DNA of 64,000 nt from Lachnospiraceae bacterium A2 (GCA_000403315.2 KE159641.1:126501-190500); one strand, 5' to 3'; positions 53,749-63,498 are shown, numbered from the stretch's first letter. Translations and numbers: made by a program. The notes: generated by a model from the sequence alone, not told the origin.

Positions 53749-56700
53749 TTACCCAAGGAACTTCTGCAGCATCCCAATAAATATTTCCATATCCAGCGGC
53801 TTGGCAATGTGGGCGTCCATCCCGTTCTTTAAGGCCGCTTCCTTATCCTCCTCCAAGGCATTGGCAGTCATGGCGATAATGGGCATCTGCTTCACGTCCT
53901 GCCTTGGCAAACTGCGGATTTCCCTTGTGGCTTCATAGCCATCCATAATTGGCATCTGGATATCCATCAGGATTACGTCATAATAATGCTCCTTGGATCC
54001 CTTCACCATGGCGACTGCATCCGTCCCGTCTGGGGCAAACTCCACCACAAACCCTGCTTCTTCCAGAATAATCTCTGCAATTTCCCGGTTCAGCTCAATA
54101 TCGTCCACCAACAGGACCCGTTTCCCGCTGAAATCTGCCAGCGTCCAGACTGCCGCTTCTTCTTCCTTCCCAGAGGACGCGTTGCTGGCTGCCAAAAGGG
54201 CTGATTTCAAATCAGACATAAAGAGGGGCTTTGCACAGAAGGCAGTCACCCCGGCAGCTATCGCCTCCTCCTCAATGTCGGACCAATCGTAAGCCGTCAG
54301 GATAATAATAGGCGCATCCTCCCCTGCCACGGCACGGATCCTCCTTGCAGTTTCCACCCCGCTGGTTTCCGGCATCTGCCAGTCAATGATATAGGTATGG
54401 TATACGTCCCCTTCCTCATAGGCGCCTTTCGCCCGGTAAACAGCTTCCCGGCCGGAAGTGGTCCATTCAGCGCGCATCCCTAACTGCTTCAGCATTTTGC
54501 TTACGCTGTCGCAGGTGTTGAAATCATCGTCCACCACCAGAGCCCGCAGCCCTTCCATTTCTTTCATCTGCGCTGCATTTTTTTCGGTATCCTGCAATTT
54601 CAGGGTAAGCTCTATGGTAAATGTGCTGCCTTGCCCCAGCTTGCTTTCCACGCTGATGGAACCGTTCATCATTTCCACAATATTTTTCGTAATTGCCATG
54701 CCAAGCCCCGTGCCCTGGATCCCAGACTGGGTGGCGCTTGCTTCCCGCTCAAATGGCTCAAAAATATGCTCCACAAATTCCGGGGACATGCCATTGCCGT
54801 TGTCCTTTATGGTAAAAATATAGTCGCCGTACCCATGGCGGAATGTGGTCTTTTGCATGATCCGGAAAGAAATGCTCCCCCCCGCCGGCGTGTATTTCAC
54901 TGCATTGCTCAAAAGGTTAATGAACACCTGGTTCATTTTCAAGGCGTCTGCGATGACGTCCTCGTTTACCACCTCAAAGGTATCAATAAAAAGCTCAAGC
55001 TGCTTTGCCTTCACCTGGGGCTGGATGATATTGACAAGGTTGTGCATCATTTCCGAAATATTGCACTCCTGCTCCTTAATCTGCACTTTCCCGCTCTCAA
55101 TCCTGCTCATGTCAAGGATATCATTAATCAGGCTGAGCAAGTGGTTGCTGGAGGAAAGCACTTTCTGCAGGCTGTCTTTCACCTGCTCCTTATTGTCAAT
55201 ATGGCTGGCCGCAATGGTAGTAAAGCCGATAATGGCATTCATAGGCGTGCGGATGTCATGGGACATATTGGAAAGGAAGGTGGTTTTCGCCCGGTTGGCA
55301 TGCTGCGCCTGCATCAAGGCATCCTGCAGGGCCTGGGTCTGTTCCCGCTGCTTTTTCTCCGTTTCCGTAATATCCTTTGTGACAACCATTACCATAATAT
55401 CATCCGTATCGGAATCTTTTACCATAAGGAAAGACTGGCGGACGCAGACCAGCGTCCCGGTTGGGTCCTGTTCCCAATATTCCATGGCTACTTCCCCGTC
55501 CCCCAGGGCAAACCGTTCCTTTAAGTAGGCAAGGTCCGCCACCTTGTCATAGCTTTCCAGCGACTCCTCCAGCACAAACTGCCGCCACTGCCGGAAACAC
55601 TCAGAAGCCTTGCAGGGGGCTTTTAGCCCTGCTTTTTCCAGCATGGAAATCTGCTGCCCGTGGATGGTGCGGATAATATCCCCCTCCACCAAATCCTTTG
55701 TCAGGTTAAAGTCAAACGTGCAGAGGGCATTGGAGGTAATAGCAATCCGGTACTGCCGTTCCTTGCGGTTTGCAAGGGACATTTTGGCTTGGATGCGCAG
55801 CTCCCTTTCCTTTACCTCTGTAATATTCTGGCGGCTCAGGAGGGCTTTCAGGGGCGTCCTGCCGCTCCGCTCCAGGCACACCATATTTACATGCTCCCAC
55901 TCTTCCTTCCCATTCCGCAGCACATGGTGCTCACAGCGCATGTCTTCCTGGTCCCTCAATGTTTTGGTAATGGCGTCTTGTTCCATAATGTCAGCAAATT
56001 CCTGGCGTTCCTCGGTATTTTCCATAGCGGCGCACAGGTACGCGCACAAATCCCCATAAGAGCCGGTGCTTGCAAGGCTCTTATCCTCCGGGGACGTCCC
56101 TGCCAGATACTGGTAGGTGCCTTTTTCAAAATCCACCATGGCAAACCGCGGGAACAAGGTGTTCATGCCGCTGATAATATAGCCCATCTCCAAATTTTCC
56201 TGTTTCAGCCGTTTCCGTTCCCGGCCTGAACGTAGAACCAGGGCAATAATATAAATGGCAAACAAGGCAATCAGCGAAATTTCCAACTGGATGCCTGCCA
56301 GATTTTCCTTCCTTACCATAGCCTGCGTTACATTTTTCGGGAATGTCTGCACAAGGACATAATTATTTTCCGGCAGGTACATCACGCAGATATTGTCCGT
56401 CATGCTGCCAGAAGTGCAGACAAAGGAACCTTTCCCGCCATTTTTAAATACATTATCCGCATCCTTCATGGTTTTTTCATCTATTATGCCGTCCGCTGAC
56501 AGGTTTTCTAACAGGTTCCCTTCATATTCCCGGCCATCGGAGCTGGCAATGACCCTGCCGTCCGGCATACAGAGGTATACATTTGCCGCTTCCCCGAAAT
56601 AAGTAGTCCCAAGCATTTCCTTTAAGTTTTCTTCCGCAAGGAACGCCCCCCGGAATACCCCTACAATTTCCCCCTGGAAACGCACTGGGGCGTAAAAGCA

Positions 56701-57150
56701 TGCCATCGTTTCATCGAAAAAGTGGGGATCGAAAATAATGTCCATCCCGCTTTCCCCCTGCATGCCTTTCTGGTAAAAATCCCGGTTGGTAACGTCCGAA
56801 ATCCGCCCGTCTGGTGCATAGTCCTTGCCATTGGCGTCAGTGTAAATCAGGACGTTAAACAAGTGCTTTGAATGTTCCTCCATCTTCCGCAGCATTTCCG
56901 CAGTGACCATTGGCTCCTTCAGGTTTTCCTCCAAAAAATGCACATAAACGCTGATTAGGCTCTGGGCGCTTTTTAGCTTTTCATCTATCTTGGCTGCCGT
57001 TAAATGCGCCGAATCCGCCGCATAGTTTTTATTCTGCTCCACCATGCGCTTGCGGTTCTGCAGGGTATACCAGTGGAATAATAAAATGATTGCTGCTAAA
57101 AAGAGCAGCACATAGATGGCGCCCTGCCGTGATTTCTTTTTTCTTTCCAT
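53749..57150 (-). CDS. hybrid sensor histidine kinase / response regulator
   Basis: 1133 residues from ATG 57150, which has GGGAGG 7 bases upstream; the longer frame runs through a repeat. Two transmembrane helices (about 12-32 and 285-310) enclose a Cache-like extracellular sensor (SVYVHFLEENL, YTDANGKDYAPDGRISDVTN, NRDFYQKGMQGESGM). A cytosolic PAS-like part (about 330-600) precedes HisKA with H631 (MSHDIRTPMNAIIGF), HATPase (NGNGMSPEFVEHIFEPF, GTGLGMAI), and two receivers with D near 921 (IIDWQMPETSG) and 1062 (LMDIQMPIMDG). Downstream of an HD-GYP regulator on the same strand, which may share its signalling chain. Confidence 0.9.
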   Translation of the reverse strand: MERKKKSRQGAIYVLLFLAAIILLFHWYTLQNRKRMVEQNKNYAADSAHLTAAKIDEKLKSAQSLISVYVHFLEENLKEPMVTAEMLRKMEEHSKHLFNVLIYTDANGKDYAPDGRISDVTNRDFYQKGMQGESGMDIIFDPHFFDETMACFYAPVRFQGEIVGVFRGAFLAEENLKEMLGTTYFGEAANVYLCMPDGRVIASSDGREYEGNLLENLSADGIIDEKTMKDADNVFKNGGKGSFVCTSGSMTDNICVMYLPENNYVLVQTFPKNVTQAMVRKENLAGIQLEISLIALFAIYIIALVLRSGRERKRLKQENLEMGYIISGMNTLFPRFAMVDFEKGTYQYLAGTSPEDKSLASTGSYGDLCAYLCAAMENTEERQEFADIMEQDAITKTLRDQEDMRCEHHVLRNGKEEWEHVNMVCLERSGRTPLKALLSRQNITEVKERELRIQAKMSLANRKERQYRIAITSNALCTFDFNLTKDLVEGDIIRTIHGQQISMLEKAGLKAPCKASECFRQWRQFVLEESLESYDKVADLAYLKERFALGDGEVAMEYWEQDPTGTLVCVRQSFLMVKDSDTDDIMVMVVTKDITETEKKQREQTQALQDALMQAQHANRAKTTFLSNMSHDIRTPMNAIIGFTTIAASHIDNKEQVKDSLQKVLSSSNHLLSLINDILDMSRIESGKVQIKEQECNISEMMHNLVNIIQPQVKAKQLELFIDTFEVVNEDVIADALKMNQVFINLLSNAVKYTPAGGSISFRIMQKTTFRHGYGDYIFTIKDNGNGMSPEFVEHIFEPFEREASATQSGIQGTGLGMAITKNIVEMMNGSISVESKLGQGSTFTIELTLKLQDTEKNAAQMKEMEGLRALVVDDDFNTCDSVSKMLKQLGMRAEWTTSGREAVYRAKGAYEEGDVYHTYIIDWQMPETSGVETARRIRAVAGEDAPIIILTAYDWSDIEEEAIAAGVTAFCAKPLFMSDLKSALLAASNASSGKEEEAAVWTLADFSGKRVLLVDDIELNREIAEIILEEAGFVVEFAPDGTDAVAMVKGSKEHYYDVILMDIQMPIMDGYEATREIRSLPRQDVKQMPIIAMTANALEEDKEAALKNGMDAHIAKPLDMEIFIGMLQKFLG

Positions 57151-57305
57151 AAATAACCTCCCTAGTCCCCATGTAACATATTCCCCTTTTGACGCCCTAA
57201 TCCTATAAGACAAGAAAGAATCCTGCCTTGCAGGATTCTCCGCGCGCAAGCGGATTGCACAGCAATAAATTTCCTCTCCGCGAGCTGCGCATAATTGTTT
57301 TTCTC

Positions 57306-57359
57306 TTATAGGAAATTCATACACTTTAGCACTTCACAGTAACACAGTATTTCCTATAA
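57306..57359. repeat. repeat family C, copy 3
   Basis: TTATAGGAAAT (57306-57316) and ATTTCCTATAA (57349-57359) are inverted 11-mers around ACTTTAGCACTTCACAGTAA. A GAATCCTGC..GCAGGATTC hairpin and a further TCCTATAAGA copy lie at 57201-57238. Confidence 0.8.
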
Positions 57360-57362
57360 GAT

Positions 57363-57404
57363 AAAAAACACCCCCAGAACGCTGCCTCGCCTTCTGGGGG
57401 GGGT
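57363..57404 (-). terminator. rho-independent terminator of HD-GYP gene
   Basis: Minus strand CCCCAGAAGGCG..TTCTGGGG forms a strong stem (57373-57401 region) followed by TGTTTTTT. It begins about 22 bp after the stop of the gene at 57424. Confidence 0.8.
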
Positions 57405-57423
57405 GCAGAAAAGAACGGAAGGG

Positions 57424-58527
57424 TTACTTCGTTCTCTCCAAATTCTCCGCATCGGCAAAGGACAGCTCTGTTTCCGCTGCGTGGAAAAATTCTTCCTTTG
57501 CCAGTCCAAAACAATCTAAAATCTTGGGTGAAAAAGTACCGCATTCTCCATCTGCAATCATACGTGCCGCCTCATGGACTTCAAATGGGGCTTTATAGAC
57601 ACGTTTGCTCACAAGTGCATCATACACATCCGCAATGGAAACAATCTGGGCGCTGATTGGGATTTCTTCCCCGGACAGCCCATCCGGGTATCCTTTCCCA
57701 TCATACCTCTCATGGTGGTGCCGGCAAATCTCATAACAGTAACGGTAGAAATCATCGCCTTCCTGCCTGAAATTCTCCAGCAGCTCACACCCATAGACCG
57801 TGTGCTTCTTCATCTCCTCAAATTCTTCCTTTGTTAGCTTGCCCGGTTTCAGCAGGACGCTGTCCGGAATTGCAATCTTGCCCAGGTCGTGCAGGGCAGA
57901 CGCGCTTATAATCAGCTCAATATCCTCCTCCGTCAGCCCATATTCCGGGTAAAACTCTGCCAGATACTTAAGCAGGACGCTGGTATAATACTTTACCCTC
58001 TGGATATGCTCCCCCGATTCCAGGCTTCGGAACTCTACAACGGAACTTAGCGCATTAATCAGGAAATCATTATTCCGTTTCAGCTTCTCCCTGCTTTCCC
58101 GGAGCTGCCTTGTGCGCTTCTCCAGCTTCCGCTCAATATCTATCCTGTGGGAAAACAGTTCAATAATATTCATGGCGCGCCGCATAACCACCTTTGGGGT
58201 AAAAGGCTTGTAAACAATATCGGATGCCCCATATTCGTATGCCTTAAGCTCTGTGTCCACGGAAGCCTCCCCGGTAATGATAATTACTGGTATGCAGTCC
58301 ATGAACCCCTGCTCCACCATGTATTCCAGCACATCTAAGCCAGACTTGCACGGCATGACTACATCCAGGAAAACCAGCACAATCTGCTCATTTTTCTCCT
58401 CCAATAGCTGGATGGCTGTTTCCCCGTCCCCGGCTTCTATAATGTCAAACTGTTCTTCAAAAATGAATTTCAGCATTTCACGGTTGATGTCAATATCGTC
58501 GGCAATTAATAAAGTATTCCTTTCCAT
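57424..58527 (-). CDS. HD-GYP response regulator, likely c-di-GMP phosphodiesterase
   Basis: 367 residues. Receiver domain about 1-125 with D11 and phosphoacceptor D55 (LVFLDVVMPCKSG), then a coiled linker (RKLEKRTRQLRESREKLKRN) and an HD-GYP domain: HDLGKIAIPD (about 211), HHHERYDGKGYPDGLSG (about 270-286), VSIADVYDAL. The HD metal site and the GYP loop are both complete, so c-di-GMP hydrolysis is likely. The hybrid kinase gene follows downstream across a terminator. Confidence 0.92.
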   Translation of the reverse strand: MERNTLLIADDIDINREMLKFIFEEQFDIIEAGDGETAIQLLEEKNEQIVLVFLDVVMPCKSGLDVLEYMVEQGFMDCIPVIIITGEASVDTELKAYEYGASDIVYKPFTPKVVMRRAMNIIELFSHRIDIERKLEKRTRQLRESREKLKRNNDFLINALSSVVEFRSLESGEHIQRVKYYTSVLLKYLAEFYPEYGLTEEDIELIISASALHDLGKIAIPDSVLLKPGKLTKEEFEEMKKHTVYGCELLENFRQEGDDFYRYCYEICRHHHERYDGKGYPDGLSGEEIPISAQIVSIADVYDALVSKRVYKAPFEVHEAARMIADGECGTFSPKILDCFGLAKEEFFHAAETELSFADAENLERTK

Positions 58528-58635
58528 GGGTTCTCCTTCGGTATGTTTTTTCTGGCGCTATTATAGCATATGTACATAGGAAAATGCAACCTGCAAATCC
58601 TTTGGATTTCCTCTAAACTAATATTTTATGGCATG

Positions 58636-59223
58636 CTATCTGCTGTACTGGGCAAAGCGGCTTTCAATCGTTACTAAGTTCTCTGCATATTCTTTCAGCT
58701 CTGCCGCCACCTTTTCCCTGTCGTCCCGTTCCATTTTGTATAGGACCCGGTGCTCCAGGCTGGCCCAGAAATCCATGGACATGGTTCGGAACTGGATTTC
58801 CACCGGGAAATATTCCATCCCATCCAGGCAGTACACCGGAACCCCCACGATCACATGGTAGCTGCGGTAGCCGTTGGGCTTGGGCTTTGCAATATAGTCG
58901 CATTCCCGGATGACAATCAGGTCGGTCTGCCGCTTTAAGGCCCCTGCAAGGTTGTAAATGTCCTCCACAAAATAACAAATCACCCGGATTCCTGCAATAT
59001 CCTGCAAATAGTCTTTTGCATTCATGACAGTAGGGTCTTTTTCCTTCTTCCTAAGCTTCTCCTCCATGCTGTCCTTTTCCTTAATCCGGTTCTGGATGTT
59101 GTGGATAGGCTGGCCGGCAGATTCGCCGTACAAATTATGCTTTAACACATTCAGCCGTGCAAGAAGCACTTCGCTGGCATCTGCATAAGGCTGGATAAAC
59201 GTATAATATTCCTCGTTCGTCAT
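58636..59223 (-). CDS. small alarmone synthetase, RelA/SpoT-like nucleotidyltransferase
   Basis: 195 residues, single synthetase domain without HD hydrolase or TGS regions, as in RelP/RelQ-type small alarmone synthetases. Visible: KDYLQDIAGIRVICYFVEDI, then NGYRSYHVIVGVPV and VEIQFRTMSMDFWASLEHR (the RxExQxR-like and catalytic segments). It makes (p)ppGpp from ATP and GDP/GTP. Transcribed alone. Confidence 0.9.
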   Translation of the reverse strand: MTNEEYYTFIQPYADASEVLLARLNVLKHNLYGESAGQPIHNIQNRIKEKDSMEEKLRKKEKDPTVMNAKDYLQDIAGIRVICYFVEDIYNLAGALKRQTDLIVIRECDYIAKPKPNGYRSYHVIVGVPVYCLDGMEYFPVEIQFRTMSMDFWASLEHRVLYKMERDDREKVAAELKEYAENLVTIESRFAQYSR

Positions 59224-59356
59224 TGGTTATTACTGTTCCTCCTCAATGTGATAGGTAAATTATACCAAACATTTTGCAGAAAAAGATAAAAATTTGTTAT
59301 AAAAAATCTTAAAATTGTGTAAAGTAGAAAAATAATAGCCGTAAGGTTTACGCAGG

Positions 59357-59413
59357 CTAGAGCGTGCCTGAAAACTGCTTTCTGCAAGATTCCGTCCCAG
59401 TTTGCATCAGATT
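59357..59413. repeat. family B half-repeat overlapping a gene end
   Basis: AGAGCGTGCCTGAAAACTGC then TTTCTGCAAGATTCCGTCCC, GTTTGCATCAGATT. This matches the complement of the right half of the full family B copy at 61969-62128. It spans the TGA (59407-59409) of the hydrolase gene, so the gene end is formed by the repeat. Confidence 0.75.
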
Positions 59414-61890
59414 CTATGCTGGATTCCCACGTTGTCCACGGCCGCTTTCCCGCTTTTCCCTGAAAAACGTATGGTAACCTTACAGATTTTCCCCTGATCT
59501 ATGCCTGCAAAACTATCTGCCGGGACAGAAACCGTTTGGAATTGGTGCTTATAATCTGCATCCCCCCACAGGTACTGCAGCTTATTGAGCCGTACCAAAA
59601 ACGAAGGGTACACCGTGCAGTATTCCCCAACATCCACGGCTGCTTCCCTGCCGCTGCTGTCCTCCAGCACAAGTTCCATCCCAAGGAGTTCTGCTTCCTC
59701 CTCGGAAAAGCCCTCCTGCAAGTCCATCACGTCAAACTGCAGGGCCTTCCCCTCCAAATCCATTTCCGGCATGGAAAATGTAAGCTCTGGCATGGCAGCT
59801 TCCTGCCCTGCCATCTCTCCGGCTTCCTGCCCCTCTGTCTGTCTCCCTGCCTCCCCTTGGCTCCCTTCTGAACTCTCCTCCTGCTCCCACCGCAGGACGG
59901 CCGCATGGTTTCCCCTGGGCTCGCCGTTGGAAAAATATAAAAGCTGCTCCCTCCAACTGTCCACATGGCTTGCCGTTACCCGGACGCCCGGGGCGGTTCC
60001 CGTTTCTAACCGCGCATCTTCCTCAAAATTGCACAGCGTTTCCATGCTGGAAGACTGATAGGACTGCACATACAAGGTCCTTGGCAGGATTTCCTGGTAC
60101 TTCCTGTAATCTGTAAGCAGCCCTTCCAAGGGCTTCCGGCTGCCGTTTCCTGAACTGCCCGCCCCTGTTTCCACACTTGAATCTCCCAAGGGTTTCCGGC
60201 CGCCGTTTCCTGAACTGCCTGCCCCTGTTTCCACATCTGAATTTTCCTGCTGGATGTTGCATTCTAAAGTTTCATCCAGAAACGCACGGAGAAATAACTT
60301 TGCGACCTGCTGCTGTTCCTCCTCTGAAATAAAATTTTTCACATTCAGCGCACGGTTTACCGGCTCCATCAAATCATACTTCCCCCACAGGGAATTGAAC
60401 TGCCCATGGTTGGCGCCTGCAAGGTACAGGGAAGCTTTGATACAGTCCTTTTTCCCGGTGAAAGCAACATTTTCATACTGCTCCATCCCCATAAAAGTGA
60501 AAACATCCTGGTCGTTCGCCCCATGGAGGACCAGGTAATTCACGTCCTTAAGCTCCACATCCCGGCCGGAAGGGCGGTACTGCCCACAAGTAGGCGCAAT
60601 GGCCGCCAAAGATTTTATGGAAAAATGGTATCGGAACGCACAGTTCCCATTTTCCGGGTAATAATCCAAACCGTTGAACAGATAGGCCGTGGCAATGGCC
60701 TCCCCTCCTCTGGAATGGCCCGCAAGGGCAAGGTTCCCTTCGTCTATTTTTTTGTACAGAGGGCTGCGCTCCTGCCGGTTATAGCGCTCTATCTGCCGGA
60801 TATTTTCTAACAGCAGCACCGCCCGCCCATCGTTTTCATTGGACAGCCCGTTGCAGGCATTTTCATCCACCGAAACCACCACATAGCCATGGGACGCCAG
60901 ATAAGCCCCCAGATACCCGTATCCTAAGTAGGAATCCGTAATCCAGTTATGGTTGCCATGGGCAATAAACAACGTGGGGCAGCGGAAAACCTCCTTGGGA
61001 TACCAAACCATGCCGGACAGGGGGACTTCTGTCAGTGGATACCCCTGGTATCTTTCTTTCAGGAACCCGTCAATCCCTTCATTCTGGGCAAAACGGCTGA
61101 TATTTACCGTACCGGAACCAAGGGCGTCCCCGCTGCCCGTCCCATATGCAGCAGCCATTACGGTATATGGGCCATCTTCCAGTTCCTGCAAAACCCCTGC
61201 TTTTTCCTGCGCCGTAAGCTGCCCCAGGCCTTGCTTTCCTGCTTCCACGTCCTTTCTGCCAGCCCTGCCAGAGCCAGCCCTTTGCTGCGCGCCCATCTCC
61301 AGGTATGTATTAATGTAGGTATCCTCAAATCCCTGCCCTGCCAAAAAAACCACTGCCGCAAATACAAAAGCGCCTGCCAGCAGCAGCACAGCAGCCACCG
61401 TCTTTGTCCTTGCCTTATGGCAAAAGTATGCCCATATGCTTTTGAGCAGCAACGCAAATACAGCGCTGCACAGTGCGGCGGCAGCAACAGCCCCTGCCAC
61501 ATTCCCTTCTGGAAGGCAGACAGCCAGCAGGACGGTGCAGACAAACCAGAGCAGCAGCCAAGACAAAAATTCCGTGATCCCATTCCGCAGGAGCAGCCGG
61601 GCCAAATGTTTGAAAAGCCACAGGGCCAGCATGGCAAAGGGGACTGCCAGCAGGGAAACCAACAGGCTCCCTGCCCAATATGGGAGCATAAATGTCCCTG
61701 CCATCATCCCAGCGCAAAGGCTGAATAAGAAAATAGCCGCCCAGTATACGGGTGTGCCTGTGTCTTTCCAATTCCGCTGCCAGTAGGCTGAGAAACGGCG
61801 TTTTATGTTTTGGTATGAGGTTTGTAAATGCCGTTTCGTGTTCCGGCACATGAGATGCAACTGCAAATAATATTTCTTAGCTTTTTTCAT
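59407..61890 (-). CDS. membrane-anchored alpha/beta hydrolase
   Basis: 827 residues. The N-terminus holds about four to five transmembrane helices (residues about 48-190: YWAAIFLFSLCAGMMAGTFM, LPYWAGSLLVSLLAVPFAML, LLLLAGAFVFAAVVFLAGQG). The catalytic domain (about 290-540) has HGNHNWITDS, the nucleophile elbow GHSRGG (S near 394) and VLHGANDQDVF. A tandem duplication of 20 residues (VETGAGSSGNGGRKPLGD) occupies about 551-590, followed by a C-terminal beta domain with carbohydrate-binding character. It may act on a cell-envelope substrate. The 3' end lies in a family B half-repeat. Confidence 0.82.
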   Translation of the reverse strand: MKKAKKYYLQLHLMCRNTKRHLQTSYQNIKRRFSAYWQRNWKDTGTPVYWAAIFLFSLCAGMMAGTFMLPYWAGSLLVSLLAVPFAMLALWLFKHLARLLLRNGITEFLSWLLLWFVCTVLLAVCLPEGNVAGAVAAAALCSAVFALLLKSIWAYFCHKARTKTVAAVLLLAGAFVFAAVVFLAGQGFEDTYINTYLEMGAQQRAGSGRAGRKDVEAGKQGLGQLTAQEKAGVLQELEDGPYTVMAAAYGTGSGDALGSGTVNISRFAQNEGIDGFLKERYQGYPLTEVPLSGMVWYPKEVFRCPTLFIAHGNHNWITDSYLGYGYLGAYLASHGYVVVSVDENACNGLSNENDGRAVLLLENIRQIERYNRQERSPLYKKIDEGNLALAGHSRGGEAIATAYLFNGLDYYPENGNCAFRYHFSIKSLAAIAPTCGQYRPSGRDVELKDVNYLVLHGANDQDVFTFMGMEQYENVAFTGKKDCIKASLYLAGANHGQFNSLWGKYDLMEPVNRALNVKNFISEEEQQQVAKLFLRAFLDETLECNIQQENSDVETGAGSSGNGGRKPLGDSSVETGAGSSGNGSRKPLEGLLTDYRKYQEILPRTLYVQSYQSSSMETLCNFEEDARLETGTAPGVRVTASHVDSWREQLLYFSNGEPRGNHAAVLRWEQEESSEGSQGEAGRQTEGQEAGEMAGQEAAMPELTFSMPEMDLEGKALQFDVMDLQEGFSEEEAELLGMELVLEDSSGREAAVDVGEYCTVYPSFLVRLNKLQYLWGDADYKHQFQTVSVPADSFAGIDQGKICKVTIRFSGKSGKAAVDNVGIQHRI
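60121..60240 (-). repeat. 60-bp tandem duplication within hydrolase gene
   Basis: Two in-frame copies encode VETGAGSSGNGGRKPLGD and VETGAGSSGNGSRKPLEG. It lies in a linker-like region. Confidence 0.85.
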
Positions 61891-61968
61891 CTTTCATCCA
61901 CTCTTTGCCTTAAAATGCGCTGGGTATCTCAAAATATTCATTAATATTAGAACCCCTTCTGCCTAGAG

Positions 61969-62128
61969 CGTGTTTGAAAATTCATTCCCACAATTTTCCG
62001 CCCCACTTTACACCGGATTATATGCTGAATTTCGTCAATGTAGCCCACTACACCTCCCAAATCCAGCATAAAATCTGATGCAAACTGGGACGGAATCTTG
62101 CAGAAAGCAATTTTCAAACACGCTCTAG
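61969..62128. repeat. family B repeat, full copy
   Basis: Ends AGAGCGTGTTTGAAAATT and AATTTTCAAACACGCTCT are perfect complements. The centre holds TCAATGTAGCCCACTACACC, shared in pattern with the copy at 63537 and the 161-bp element. Length about 160 bp. Confidence 0.85.
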
Positions 62129-62327
62129 CTTTTCCCATGCGCAAACCGTATTTACTCTTATCTCAAATTGCTTTTTATCCACCTCATATTGATTTACGGT
62201 AAAACAATCTTTTTTCTTTAATGCAGCCAGCATAAATTGGCTTGATTTCCCATTTGCATGAAGCGCTTGGTAAATTTTTTCATCAGACTTAAAAGCGCCT
62301 ACATCACGGCAGCCCATCTCTTTTGTA

Positions 62328-62466
62328 GTCAAATACCCCGCAGCAAGCTACGGGGCATGGCCTGGCTTGTTCTTTCCGCCCCAAGGGGCTGGGTATTCAA
62401 CCCTCGCGGCATTCGCCAAATATCCGCGCAAGCGCGGCTGCTTGGCTCATTGCTCGCAGAAATAAA
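62328..62466 (+). repeat. repeat family A, copy E, inserted in an ATPase gene
   Basis: GTCAAATACCCCGCAGCAAG to about GCAGAAATAAAG. It interrupts the AAA ATPase frame just after KEQIYFI, showing that these elements can insert into genes. Confidence 0.87.
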
Positions 62467-63337
62467 GTAAATCTGTTCTTTCATATAATTCCTCAGATCC
62501 AGATGCCTGACGTTATGGGTAGTAAAAACAAATTGCCCATGGTGCTGCTTTCCATGGATAAACGAAAGCACACGGTCCATTTCGTCTGCAAATACTACTT
62601 TATTGCAGTATACAACTTTAAAAACCTGAACTGCCCATGCAAAAAATTCCCTGGCTCCGCTGGAATCATTCCTAAGCTCCCGCAAAAAAATGCTGCCGTC
62701 TTTCTTCTTCCTCCTGATGGCAGATTTCGAAAACGGGGCATCACTGTCTAACTCAATGCCAACGATGCTGCAGTCCACCATACGGAAAATTTCAAAAAAC
62801 CGTGTATCACCCAATATATGGAAATCTTCTTCTCTTTTCATGGATTTGTATATATCATAATTCACCACATTTGTTTCTGGGAGAAGGCTGCTTTTTACCC
62901 ATGCTGCAAACCTTATTGCGTGCCCATTGCCAAGTATCGCCAGCTTGGTAAGAAAGAGGCCGACCTGCCTTTTGCCATCCATAGCTTTCCTTAGCAGTTC
63001 TCCCATCCCCTCCTCAAAGCCGGGAATTTCCAAGCTATAACTTACTTCTGCTTCCGTCTTGCATTGGCTCTCTCCCGGGCACTGGTATGCATCCTTATCA
63101 CATCCCAGCACGCATCTTACCCTGCCGCTGACATAACCTGCTGGTACTCCTGGAGGTACTGCCCCTTATAGCTCAGTTCTTCCCTGACAATGCCAATAAA
63201 ATCTATTTCTAAATGGTATAAATAAAAATATTTCCCATCCAGCAATACTTCCAATTCAAAGCTTTGGCGTGTACTATCTTCTTTCCCGCAATTCCTTTTT
63301 AGGTTATTGGCATGTACCATGTTTCGGTATGCCCTTA

Positions 63338-63498
63338 TATTACTCCGGCGGTTAAATGTCGACGAATTTTACGCAGAATAAATTTTCATCTGCAAGGCGG
63401 AAGAAGGCGGCGTAGCGGGGCTACGTCAACGGATGACAACATAGCAGATGGAAATTTAGGCAAGTAAAAACGTCGGTATTTAACCGCCGGAGTAATAT
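63338..63498. repeat. 161-bp element with long terminal inverted repeats
   Basis: Left end ATATTACTCCGGCGGTTAAA is mirrored by right end TTTAACCGCCGGAGTAATAT; pairing continues inward to GTCGACG / CGTCGGT with few mismatches. The centre contains GGCGTAGCGGGGCTACGTCA, the same dyad core as in family B. It has no coding content and looks like a MITE. Confidence 0.85.

Noticed and set aside
57151-57324. N-terminal extension of the hybrid kinase
   Set aside because: Translation of repeat DNA; GGGAGG supports ATG 57150.
61947-62144. Frame across a family B element
   Set aside because: Entirely translation of the repeat; the same residues (ARACLKIAF) appear in the frame at 63669-63872 for the same reason.
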